Shown: positions 51,243 through 59,136 of the stretch, piece after piece
Position numbering within the stretch: the stretch's first letter is position 1
Layout: each line of letters opens with the position of its first letter
NCBI GenBank assembly: GCA_050186335.1
Contig: JBFWYO010000009.1
Span: 1 to 64,000 of the forward strand
Direction: 5' to 3'
From: JBFWYO01 sp050186335
Lineage (GTDB): Bacteria; Pseudomonadota; Alphaproteobacteria; Bin65
DNA length: 64,000 nt
Notes under the pieces: generated by a model
Told to the model about the DNA's origin: nothing
The model's database searches: none
The model's input: only the letters and a program-made list of their open reading frames with translations
Program-made: the position numbers and the translations under genes

Positions 51243-51686
51243 ATGGCTATCATGGCCGCCATGGCAGCCGACCCGACCCTGCAGAAAGACATTGCCGCGC
51301 TGATCGATGCGAATCGCGAATTCTATCGCGCGTTCCGCGATCGCGACATGGAAGCCATGGAGAAATTGTGGGCGCGCGACCGGCCGGTCGCCTGCATCCA
51401 TCCGGGCTGGGACGCGCTGACCGACTTCGAAGAGATCATGGAAAGCTGGCGGCAGATCTTCGCCGCCCCGCAGGGGCCCGACATCCGCCCGAAGAACGAG
51501 CAGACGTTTCTCCACGGCGATACCGCCTTCATCATCTGCCACGAGACGATGTCGCAGGGCGCGCTGGTGGCGACCAACATCTTCGTGCGCCAGCGCGGCG
51601 TGTGGCGGATCGCGCACCACCAGGCCGGACAGTTCATCCCGGTGCCGAAACAGGCCCGTCGGCCGCCCGGCACGCGCGTGCATTAA
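51243..51686 (+). CDS. SnoaL/NTF2-like protein
   Basis: A 147-residue nuclear-transport-factor-2-like protein: NREFYRAFRDRDMEAMEKLWARD, CIHPGWDALTDFEEIMESWRQIF, and the C-terminal VWRIAHHQAGQF. The fold is used by SnoaL cyclases, ketosteroid isomerases and by small unknown proteins; function here is unknown. It follows ridA by 73 bp in the same direction. Confidence 0.82.
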   Translation: MAIMAAMAADPTLQKDIAALIDANREFYRAFRDRDMEAMEKLWARDRPVACIHPGWDALTDFEEIMESWRQIFAAPQGPDIRPKNEQTFLHGDTAFIICHETMSQGALVATNIFVRQRGVWRIAHHQAGQFIPVPKQARRPPGTRVH

Positions 51687-51701
51687 GCGGCGCCGTGGCA
51701 G

Positions 51702-52184
51702 TCAAAATCGAATCGACACCGTGAACGCGTCGACGATGAGGCGCGTCGCAATCGCCATGAGCAAGACGTCGCCATCCAGATACACGTATCGATACCCGGC
51801 CGGCGGCGACAGCCGCACCGCCAGATCGGGCGGCAGCGCCTGGAAGACGACCGACGCGGGCAGCGCCTGGTTGACGGCGTATTTCTTCGCCTGGCCGGGC
51901 GGCAGGCAGCCGTTGTTCTTCTTGGCCAGGCCCGGCGGGCAATTGCCGCGGGCGGCCTGCTGCGAGTAGTAGCCCTGGATTGCCGAGCGGTCGCCGACAC
52001 CGATGGTCACCCCGCCGGGACTGCCGGGATTGCCGGGGTTACCGGGATTGCCCGGCTTGTTGCCGAGCCCCGGCGGGCCGTCGTTCATCTTGCCGGGCTT
52101 GACGCCGCCTTTGTCCGCAAGCGCGGGGCCTGCCGCGAGCAAGGCCGCCGCCAGGGCCAGCGCGAAAATGCGTCGAAGGTTCAT
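51702..52184 (-). CDS. exported RcnB/CigR-like protein with Gly-Asn-Pro repeats
   Basis: A 160-residue secreted protein: signal peptide MNLRRIFALALAAALLAAG, a collagen-like GNKPGNPGNPGNPGSPGG segment around residues 42-60, then RSAIQGYYSQQ and LPPGQAKK before a hydrophobic GYRYVYLDGDVLLMAIATRL end. LPPG-AKK and the YVYLDGDVLLMAIAT block recall periplasmic RcnB/CigR-type proteins, a weak match. The frame continues upstream, but the signal peptide fixes the ATG at 52184. Confidence 0.55.
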   Translation of the reverse strand: MNLRRIFALALAAALLAAGPALADKGGVKPGKMNDGPPGLGNKPGNPGNPGNPGSPGGVTIGVGDRSAIQGYYSQQAARGNCPPGLAKKNNGCLPPGQAKKYAVNQALPASVVFQALPPDLAVRLSPPAGYRYVYLDGDVLLMAIATRLIVDAFTVSIRF

Positions 52185-52291
52185 GTCCTGTCTCCCGAAT
52201 ACCGGCAATTCCCTGAAGTCTAATACCGCGCCGGCTTCGCTGCCACGACGATCCACCGGTATCCGGATATGGGCCGCCTTGACGCGGCGAA

Positions 52292-53266
52292 TCAGCCGGG
52301 CTGCCACCGGTCGAGGTTGGGCGACTGGCCCTGGAACTGCCAATCGAACGGCACCACGGCGCGGCGCAGAACCCAGGCACGCGGCCGGAACACCACGAAA
52401 CGCTGCGCGCCAATCGAGGAATCGGCCCGCAGCTTGGGCAAGCCCGACGCATCGGGAACGATCTCGGCGGCGCCGGTCATTTGCAGCACATCGCCGGTGG
52501 CGAAATCGACGAACAGCAGACCGGCCTTCGCATTGACGGCGATATTGCCGAGCGTATTGAACAGGAAGTTGCCGCGATAATCCGGGAACACCAGGCGCCG
52601 CTCGTCCAGCACCTGCACGAAGCCCGGCTTGCCGCCGCGGTGCGAAACATCGACGCCGTGGCGGGGGTCGGTCGCATCGGCGCCATAGGCCGATGCGATG
52701 AAGAATGTATCCGCCGCCTCGATCAGCGGGCGGATCGGCGGCGACAACGCGCTGCCGCGAAGCGTGTCGATTCCGGCCACGACATCGCGTGCCGCGGCGC
52801 GCGGGCGCGGCAACCGGGCCTGGATATACTGCGGACAATTGCCGAACGACTGATCGACGAGAACATCGAAGCCGAGACCGTGCGCCTGCGGATATGCCAT
52901 ACCGTTCATCCGATTGCGGCGGCGTGTGTGCAGTTCGATGCCGAGAATTGCAACCGGCGCGGCGGGGCGCAGATTTTCCGCCAGCATGTCGCCGTGCTGC
53001 GGCAGCGCGCCGACGCGCAACCGCGCCGCTTCCGGCGCGCTGACGAAGCCGGGCCGGCCGGTCAATATCGACGCCCACGGGCGACCGTCCGCGTCGAGCG
53101 AGCCCACGAACAGGTACGATAGCTGCGCGAAGAAGCTCCGATGCTCGTCGGGCATGAAATCGCGGATCATGCGCTTGCCCATCGCCGCCACCTTGTCGCG
53201 CATGCCGGCCGCCTGCTGGACCAACAGTTCCCCGGCGTGAAACGGCGTCTCGGGCGTCTCTTTCAT
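52292..53266 (-). CDS. pyridoxamine 5'-phosphate oxidase-family (PPOX) flavoprotein
   Basis: A 324-residue protein of the PNPOx-like split-barrel family. MPDEHRSFFAQLSYLFVGSLDADGRPWASIL is the family N-terminus; GNCPQYIQAR, RGGKPGFVQVL and GNFLFNTLGNIAVN are further landmarks. Such proteins bind FMN, F420 or heme; the activity here is unknown. The ATG at 53266 has AGGACAGG upstream. It lies divergent from TetR. Confidence 0.82.
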   Translation of the reverse strand: MKETPETPFHAGELLVQQAAGMRDKVAAMGKRMIRDFMPDEHRSFFAQLSYLFVGSLDADGRPWASILTGRPGFVSAPEAARLRVGALPQHGDMLAENLRPAAPVAILGIELHTRRRNRMNGMAYPQAHGLGFDVLVDQSFGNCPQYIQARLPRPRAAARDVVAGIDTLRGSALSPPIRPLIEAADTFFIASAYGADATDPRHGVDVSHRGGKPGFVQVLDERRLVFPDYRGNFLFNTLGNIAVNAKAGLLFVDFATGDVLQMTGAAEIVPDASGLPKLRADSSIGAQRFVVFRPRAWVLRRAVVPFDWQFQGQSPNLDRWQPG

Positions 53267-53349
53267 GGCCTGTCCTGCTGCATGGGTTGTCCTGTTTCTT
53301 GGCCTGTCCTGAAGCGCGACCGAGCGGTCGGCAAGCCATAGTCTCAATT

Positions 53350-53527
53350 TATACCGATCTGTATATTTCGTAAAGCCATGCTGTCGACGCACCTTGAGAT
53401 GCGGTAATATTTAGAATATTGTTTATTTTTCAATGTATTAAACTGATTCTAAGGCGATCTGGCGACGTCTTTGCCGCGGTAGGTTGAATCCCAGAGCCAG
53501 CTCGGTATACAAACTGGTCTGAATACC
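53350..53527. promoter_or_regulatory. two TetR-type operators between the PPOX gene and tetR
   Basis: TATAC-CGATCT-GTATA (53350-53365), palindromic except for the outer pair of its centre, and GGTAT-N14-ATACC (53504-53527, containing TATACAAACTGGTCTGAATA). Both are AT-rich islands among GC-rich genes, one near each divergent start. They are probable TetR sites; which protein binds is inference. Confidence 0.45.
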
Positions 53528-53544
53528 AACCTTGAGGTCCACCG

Positions 53545-54132
53545 ATGGCGAAAGCCGCCGCCAAACGCGATCTGCTGATTGAAACCGCACTGGCGCTGTT
53601 CAACCGGGACGGCATTCACGCGACCGGCATCGACACGATCCTGGCCAAGGCCGGCATCGCCAAGATGACGCTGTACAACCATTTCAAGTCCAAGGACGAG
53701 CTCGTGCTCGCTTGTCTGCGCCGGGCCGACGAAAAAACGCGCAACGGCTTCATGCGTCAGATCGAGCAGCGCGCGGGCGCGCCGCGCGAGCGGCTGTTGA
53801 CACTCTTCGACGTGCTTGCCGATTGGTTTCGCGGCGCGGATTTCCATGGCTGCAATTTCGTCAACGCCTGTGCCGAATACACGCAGCCGAGCGATCCGAT
53901 CCACCGCGCGGCCGCCGAGCACAAGCAACTGATGTTCGATTATATCGCGCATCTGGCGACGGCTGCCGGGGCGCCGGACGGAACGCTGGCCGAGCGGCTG
54001 GCGTTGCTGGTCGAAGGTGCGATCGCGATCGCGCACGTCTCCGGCGACAAAGGTTCCGCGGCTCGGGCCAAGTGCGCCGCCGCGGTGCTGATCGACGCGG
54101 CACTCGGCCCGGTGCCGTTCCGCGCCGGCTAG
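53545..54132 (+). CDS. TetR/AcrR-family regulator
   Basis: A 195-residue TetR regulator. The N-terminal HTH is KRDLLIETALALFNRDGIHATGIDTILAKAGIAKMTLYNHFKSKDELV; the C-terminal ligand domain contains FHGCNFVNACAEY. It is divergent from the PPOX gene and overlaps the converging radical SAM gene by four bases at the stop (CTAG). Ligand unknown. Confidence 0.93.
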   Translation: MAKAAAKRDLLIETALALFNRDGIHATGIDTILAKAGIAKMTLYNHFKSKDELVLACLRRADEKTRNGFMRQIEQRAGAPRERLLTLFDVLADWFRGADFHGCNFVNACAEYTQPSDPIHRAAAEHKQLMFDYIAHLATAAGAPDGTLAERLALLVEGAIAIAHVSGDKGSAARAKCAAAVLIDAALGPVPFRAG

Positions 54133-55115
54133 CGCGCACTTGTGTCGACGCCGGCTTCGTCGCGCTCGACCCAACGGCCGTGTCGCCGGCGGTCGAGATA
54201 GATTTCGCAGGTGCTGCACGGCACGTCCGCGCGCGCCGGCGCGCGGCCCTGCAGCATCGCGCGGGCGTGGCGCATGCGCTCGCCGTCGAGCACCGTGGAC
54301 AACCCGTCGCGAAACGCGTTGCCGCCGAACTCGCCCCAGAAGTTGCGGCAGCATCCGAGTACGCGACCGTCCCAGTTGATCTGCGGACTGTCCCACAGCT
54401 GGTGGCACAGCGGATCCATGTAATCGGCGCCGGTGCGCGCCCTGTGGGCGGTTCGCGAAGCGTCCTCCAGACGGCCGGCGCGCTTGAGCATAGCTTCATC
54501 GATCGGCGGCGAGAACCGCTCGTCCCAATTCAACTTGACGAAGAACTTCATGTCCAATGCGGTCGCCTGCGCGCGTGCCGCTTCGATCTCGTGCTGGTTG
54601 TGGCCGAAAGCGATGAACTGCCACGTCAGTTCGGGAAACGGGCTGGCGTAGCGCCGCTTGTGTGCGTTGATCGTGCGGATGTTGGCCAGCACGCGTGCGA
54701 AATCGCCGCCGACGCGGTAGACGGCATAGGTTTCGGCACTTGCCCCGTCGATCGAGCACCGCAACGTGCGCAGGCGGTGCCGCACCAGCGCCTCGAGCAC
54801 GTCGTCGCGCGCGTTGTTGAGGTTCGATCCGTTGTCGCAGCGCAACACCACGCCGCGCGCATCGGCATCGGCGAGAATTTGCCCCAGCTCGGGGTTGAGG
54901 AACGGTTCGCCGTAATTGGAGATTTCAATCTCGCGCACGCCCGGGTTGGCGTCGAGCAGTTGCCGGAACGCCGCCGCGCGCACGAAACCGGCGCCGAGCG
55001 TCCGCGCCGTTTCGCCGGTGGCCGTGGGGCACGACGGACAGCGCAGTTGGCATGCGGACGACAATTCCAGTTTGATGCTGGCGGGCCCTGCCGGTGGGAG
55101 GACGGCGGCGCTCAT
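54129..55115 (-). CDS. radical SAM/SPASM-domain protein
   Basis: A 328-residue radical SAM protein. The cluster motif CQLRCPSC (CX3CX2C) is in IKLELSSACQLRCPSCP; EISNYGEPFLNPEL is the GGE-like motif and LRCSIDGASAETYAVYR follows. The C-terminal cysteines (CHQLW, GCCRNFWG, CSTCEIY) fit a SPASM/twitch auxiliary cluster. The common partner genes (peptide, peptidase, glycosyltransferase) are absent nearby, so the substrate is unknown. Confidence 0.83.
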   Translation of the reverse strand: MSAAVLPPAGPASIKLELSSACQLRCPSCPTATGETARTLGAGFVRAAAFRQLLDANPGVREIEISNYGEPFLNPELGQILADADARGVVLRCDNGSNLNNARDDVLEALVRHRLRTLRCSIDGASAETYAVYRVGGDFARVLANIRTINAHKRRYASPFPELTWQFIAFGHNQHEIEAARAQATALDMKFFVKLNWDERFSPPIDEAMLKRAGRLEDASRTAHRARTGADYMDPLCHQLWDSPQINWDGRVLGCCRNFWGEFGGNAFRDGLSTVLDGERMRHARAMLQGRAPARADVPCSTCEIYLDRRRHGRWVERDEAGVDTSAR

Positions 55116-55267
55116 CGATTCGGCGCCCCGCCGGAAACGCAGCCACTGCGGCGATGACCTGGGGACGGCGGACGGCGGCTATGCATTCCCGAACCTTTAA
55201 TCTGCCGGTAGCATGAGGCGAATTGCACCGCCGATCCATAGGCTTGCACAGACCGGAGGACCACACG

Positions 55268-56038
55268 ATGAAGATCCGCATCGACCGCGACGGCCCGGTG
55301 ACCGTGGTCACCATCGATCGCAAGGACGTGCGCAACGCGGTCGACAACGAAACCGCGCTGGCATTGCGCGAGGCGTTCCTCGGGTTCGATGCCGACGCGA
55401 CGGCCAAAGTCGCGGTGTTCACCGGTGCGCACGGGCATTTTTGCGCCGGCTACGATCTGAAATCGCTGGCCGGCGCATCTTTGGAAAAAATCTACCAGCC
55501 GGAAGGCGACGGACCGATGGGCCCGTCGCGCCTGCTGCTGAGCAAGCCGGTGATCGCCGCGATCGAAGGCTTTGCGGTGGCCGGCGGATTGGAGCTGGCG
55601 TTGTGGTGCGATTTGCGCGTGGTCGCGGAGACGGCGACGTTCGGCGTGTTCTGCCGACGCTGGGGCGTGCCGCTGATCGACGGCGGCACGGTGCGCCTGC
55701 CGCGCTTGGTCGGCCAGGGCCGCGCGCTCGATATGATTTTGACCGGCCGCGTGGTGGGCGCGCGCGAAGCGCTCGATTGGGGTCTCGCCAACCGCGTCGT
55801 GCCGACCGGTCAAGCGCAGCAGGCGGCCGTCGAACTCGCCGAGGAGATCGCGCGATTTCCGGAACTCTGCATGAAGACGGATCGCATGTCGGCGCTGCGG
55901 CAATGGGATTTCGAGCTGGCCGAGGCGCTGCGCTTCGAGGGCCGCGAAGGCTTGGCGCCGCTCGAACAGGGTGCGCGCGAAGGCGCCGGAAGGTTCGCCG
56001 GCGGCAAAGGGCGCGGCGGAAATTTCGAGACGATTTGA
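55268..56038 (+). CDS. enoyl-CoA hydratase/isomerase family protein
   Basis: A 256-residue crotonase: VTIDRKDVRNAVDNETALAL, VFTGAHGHFCAGYDLKSL and AIEGFAVAGGLELALWCDLR are the two oxyanion regions. RRWGVPLIDGGTVRLPRLVG is typical. A GGAGG ribosome site is 8 bases from the ATG. Substrate unknown; no other beta-oxidation gene adjoins it. Confidence 0.88.
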   Translation: MKIRIDRDGPVTVVTIDRKDVRNAVDNETALALREAFLGFDADATAKVAVFTGAHGHFCAGYDLKSLAGASLEKIYQPEGDGPMGPSRLLLSKPVIAAIEGFAVAGGLELALWCDLRVVAETATFGVFCRRWGVPLIDGGTVRLPRLVGQGRALDMILTGRVVGAREALDWGLANRVVPTGQAQQAAVELAEEIARFPELCMKTDRMSALRQWDFELAEALRFEGREGLAPLEQGAREGAGRFAGGKGRGGNFETI

Positions 56039-56097
56039 CGCCCGACGGGACATTGACCGGATGCCCCCGAGCCTGTACCGCTGACGGCGGTTCCAAT

Positions 56098-56859
56098 GTG
56101 TCATCGAAATCCGCTTTGCCCGTGTCCTCCCGCAGTTTCCGCTACGTCCTGAAACGCAAGCTGGCCCACCCGATCGAACGCGCGCCGGGCCCGATCGCGC
56201 GGCCGCGCGACGCCGCCACGCTGATTCTGGTGCGCCGGAACGCGGACGCCGTGGAAGTGCTGATGGGACGGCGCTCGCGCAAAGCGTCGTTCATCCCCGA
56301 CGCGTTCGTGTTTCCGGGCGGCCGGGTCGATCCGATCGATGCCGCGGTGGCGCCGGCGACGAGGTTGGACGAAGCCTTGATCCCGCACATGGCGGTCGGC
56401 GGCAGCGAAGCCCGCGCGCGCATGTTCGCGATGACGGCGGTGCGCGAGACCTTCGAGGAAACCGGCCTGCTGCTGGTGCGCCCGGGCGACGTCGGCGAAC
56501 CGGGCGAAGGGCGCGGCAGCGACACGTGGCTTGAACTGCGCAACCGCAAGCTGGCGCCCGATCTGCGGCCGCTCGATTACGTGGGACGGGCGATCACCTC
56601 GCCCAACAGCAAGATCCGCTTTCACGCGCGCTTCTTCATGGCCGACGCGAAACATTGCCAAGGCACGCTCGGCGGCAGCGGCGAATTGTCCGACCTTGCC
56701 TGGATCCCGCTCGACGACGCGGCGAAACTGCCGATCGTCGACGTGACCGAATTCATGCTTGGCGAAATCGCGCGGCTGACCGCCGCCCCGGAAGACCGCG
56801 CCCGGGCGCGCCCGCTGTTCTCGTACCGAAATCAGGTCACTTACGTGCGCTACGGCTGA
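56098..56859 (+). CDS. NUDIX hydrolase
   Basis: A 253-residue NUDIX protein of the alphaproteobacterial FVFPGGRVD type. The Nudix box is the AVRETFEETGLLL stretch with GG upstream (about 95-125); FIPDAFVFPGGRVDPIDAA precedes it. The GTG at 56098 begins VSSKSALPVSSRSFRYVLKRKL; the frame also runs further upstream within the hydratase gene region, so the start is not sure. Substrate unknown. Confidence 0.8.
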   Translation: MSSKSALPVSSRSFRYVLKRKLAHPIERAPGPIARPRDAATLILVRRNADAVEVLMGRRSRKASFIPDAFVFPGGRVDPIDAAVAPATRLDEALIPHMAVGGSEARARMFAMTAVRETFEETGLLLVRPGDVGEPGEGRGSDTWLELRNRKLAPDLRPLDYVGRAITSPNSKIRFHARFFMADAKHCQGTLGGSGELSDLAWIPLDDAAKLPIVDVTEFMLGEIARLTAAPEDRARARPLFSYRNQVTYVRYG

Positions 56860-56862
56860 GCT

Positions 56863-57768
56863 CTACTGCTTCAGCCGGTACCGCGCATCGACCGACGGCG
56901 GACCATCGCACGTCACGACGCCCTGTTCGACCAGATGCAACATGGTTGCGAACACCGACCGCGCGGCCGCGCGGTGCAAGCTCACCGGCACATCCTTGTA
57001 CATGCCGGGCACCATGTCGACGATCCGGTCAATGCCGCCCGCAAGACATGCCAGCACTTGCTGCTCGCGTTCCCGGCGGTGGGCGATGAAAGCCTTCACA
57101 AACGGCTTGGGATCGCGGATCGCGGTGCCGTGGGTCGGCCAATAGAGCTTGTCGTCGCGCTGCAAAAGCAATTCCAGGCTGCGCATATAGGCGGCCATGT
57201 CGCCGTCCGGCGGCGAGATGATGCTGGTCGACCAGCCCATGACATGATCGCCGCTGAACAGCGCCTGCTCTTCGCGCAGGCCGAAACAGATATGGTTCGA
57301 CGTGTGACCCGGCGTGTGCACGGCTTCGACGCTCCATCCGCGGCCAGTCACCACGTCGCCGTGGCGCACCTGATGATCGGGATCGAAGGATTGGTCGCCG
57401 CCCTCCTCGACTTTCTCGCCTTGCTCGTGCCGGCCGCTGCCATGCGGACCGAACCCGTAGGTCGGGGCCCCCGTTGCCGCCTGCACCGCGCGGCAGGCCG
57501 GCGAGTGATCGATGTGGGTATGCGTGACCAGGATATGCGTCACGGTCTCCCCGCGAATGGCGTCCAGCAGCGCATCGACATGCTCCGTCATGTCGGGGCC
57601 TGGATCGACGATCGCGACTTGGCCCTTGCCGATGATGTAGGTGCCGGTGCCGTGAAACGTGAACGCGCTCGGGTTGCGCGCGATGACGCGCCGAATCAGC
57701 GGCGTCAGGGTCGCGACCTTGCCGTACTCGAACGACATGTCGCGGTCGAAAGGGATTTGGACGGGCAT
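56863..57768 (-). CDS. metallo-beta-lactamase-fold hydrolase (LACTB2-like)
   Basis: A 301-residue MBL-fold protein: VTHTHIDHSPACRAV (HxHxDH), VHTPGHTSNHICF, FSGDHVMGWSTSIISPPDGDMAAYMRSLELLL and a C-terminal winged helix SVFATMLHLVEQGVV. This MBL plus winged helix order is that of the LACTB2/endoribonuclease-like group. The ATG at 57768 (MPVQIPFDRDMSFEYG) is preferred over the TTG at 57786. Converges with the NUDIX gene. Confidence 0.87.
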   Translation of the reverse strand: MPVQIPFDRDMSFEYGKVATLTPLIRRVIARNPSAFTFHGTGTYIIGKGQVAIVDPGPDMTEHVDALLDAIRGETVTHILVTHTHIDHSPACRAVQAATGAPTYGFGPHGSGRHEQGEKVEEGGDQSFDPDHQVRHGDVVTGRGWSVEAVHTPGHTSNHICFGLREEQALFSGDHVMGWSTSIISPPDGDMAAYMRSLELLLQRDDKLYWPTHGTAIRDPKPFVKAFIAHRREREQQVLACLAGGIDRIVDMVPGMYKDVPVSLHRAAARSVFATMLHLVEQGVVTCDGPPSVDARYRLKQ

Positions 57769-57855
57769 AATTGGAGGTAACGGCAAGCGGGTGCCGGTGT
57801 CAAACGAAGTTGATTCGATCCCGTTCCCCTCGAGGCAAAGGCCTGGGGATTTGGT

Positions 57856-58233
57856 TCAAGCGGATTGGTCTGTCGGGCGGCGCTTGCGTATTCGCGCTTT
57901 CGCCTTGGCCGGTCGCGCAAGTCGCTCGATGCGTTTCGCGGCCATGTCAACCGCGTCCGCCTCGAATTCGCGGTACGCGCGCACGACCGCCTGCCCAAGT
58001 GGCGTGACCTTCGCGCCGCCGCCGCGCTCGCCGCCGTGCATCGCCTGCACCAAGGGCGCATCGAATACATTGTTGAGTGCCTCGACCAATTGCCAGGCGC
58101 GGGTATAGGCCATGCCCATTTCGCGCCCAGCGGCGGATATAGAACCCAGCTTGCCGATCAGCTCGAGCAGGCGGATCTTGCCGGGCCCAAGCGCACGTTC
58201 GGCGTCGAAATCGATGCGAATATTGAGCTTCAC
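57856..58233 (-). CDS. ModE-type winged-helix protein without molybdate-binding domain
   Basis: A 125-residue N-terminal-ModE-like regulator: RIDFDAERALGPGKIRLLELIGKLGSISAAGREMGMAYTRAWQLVEALNN is the LysR-like HTH of ModE, and GGAKVTPLG follows. The usual C-terminal MOP (molybdate-binding) repeats are missing and the protein ends in a basic ARIRKRRP tail. GTG start with GGAGAT before it. It is divergent from modA across a Mo-box, so it probably is the mod regulator, but how it senses molybdate is unclear. Confidence 0.82.
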   Translation of the reverse strand: MKLNIRIDFDAERALGPGKIRLLELIGKLGSISAAGREMGMAYTRAWQLVEALNNVFDAPLVQAMHGGERGGGAKVTPLGQAVVRAYREFEADAVDMAAKRIERLARPAKAKARIRKRRPTDQSA

Positions 58234-58280
58234 GTGGCAGATCTCCGCGCCGCAGGTCGGATGACAGGCGCTCGTGCACC

Positions 58281-58304
58281 CGATATAGTTACACGACTAT
58301 ATCG
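58281..58304. promoter_or_regulatory. Mo-box (ModE-type operator)
   Basis: CGATATAGT-TACACG-ACTATATCG, perfect 9-base arms with 6-base spacer, between the ModE-type gene (start 58233) and modA (58333). Known Mo-boxes have CG-TATAT...ATATA-CG arms with a similar spacer. Placement is as expected for repression of both. Confidence 0.75.
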
Positions 58305-58332
58305 CACAGGCAACCGACAATCAGGGGCCGGC

Positions 58333-59127
58333 ATGAAGGCGTGGCGAACGATCTTAGTGAGCATGATGGCGGCCATGATCGTCTGGAGCGGCATCACGCT
58401 TTCGGCGCGCGCGGCGAACGAACCGATCATAGCGGCGGCAGCCGACTTAAAGTTCGCGCTCGACGAAATAGCTAACCAATTTCGCAATAACACAGGACGC
58501 ATCGTGAAACTCAGTTTTGGTTCGTCGGGAAACTTTACCCGCCAAATCGAGCAGGGCGGCCCCTTCGAGATGTTCTTATCGGCCGACGAAAGCCTAGTGT
58601 TCAAACTTTCCGATCAAGGCTTGACCCTGGATCGCGGTGCACTCTATGCCGTTGGCCGAATTGTCATTTTTATACCTCAGGGTTCTCCACTTAAGCCAGA
58701 TGGTTCACTGATGGACCTTGTGGCAGCGACGGCGGATAAACGACTCAAGCGCTTCACGATTGCCAACCCAGAGCATGCTCCCTACGGACAAGCGGCCATG
58801 CAAGCGCTTCAGAAAGTAGGCATCTGGGACAAGATCGGCGCTTCACTGGTGCTGGGGGAAAATGCCGCGCAAGCGACGCATTTCGCCCTTTCCGGCTCGA
58901 CCCAGGGCGGCATTATTCCGTACTCATTATCGCTGGCCCCGGAGGTTGCCAAACATGGACAGGCGGCACTGATACATGAACATTTACACGCCCCCCTGCG
59001 CCAACGCATGGTCTTGCTTAAGCGTGCCGGAGAAACTGCGCGTCTATTCTTCGCTTACATTCAATCGCCGCCATCGCGCGCGAGTCTGAAGCGATACGGC
59101 TTCGTACTACCCGACGAATTGCCGTGA
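58333..59127 (+). CDS. modA: molybdate ABC transporter substrate-binding protein
   Basis: A 264-residue periplasmic protein with signal peptide (MKAWRTILVSMMAAMIVWSG... ARA). AAAADLKFALDEIANQF, FGSSGNFTRQIEQGGPFEMFLSAD, and FTIANPEHAPYGQAAMQAL are ModA motifs. Its G+C is only about 50% in stretches I counted (29/60 at 58441-58500, 30/60 at 58621-58680) against about 63% in modB (38/60 at 59221-59280), so it may have been acquired separately. First of modABC, behind the Mo-box. Confidence 0.9.
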   Translation: MKAWRTILVSMMAAMIVWSGITLSARAANEPIIAAAADLKFALDEIANQFRNNTGRIVKLSFGSSGNFTRQIEQGGPFEMFLSADESLVFKLSDQGLTLDRGALYAVGRIVIFIPQGSPLKPDGSLMDLVAATADKRLKRFTIANPEHAPYGQAAMQALQKVGIWDKIGASLVLGENAAQATHFALSGSTQGGIIPYSLSLAPEVAKHGQAALIHEHLHAPLRQRMVLLKRAGETARLFFAYIQSPPSRASLKRYGFVLPDELP

Positions 59128-59136
59128 AGGATTGAG

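Noticed and set aside
52185..53339. Fusion of the RcnB-like and PPOX proteins into one 545-codon product
   Set aside because: The long frame is an out-of-frame reading of the PPOX gene; the signal peptide at 52184 and the PPOX protein in its own frame show two genes.
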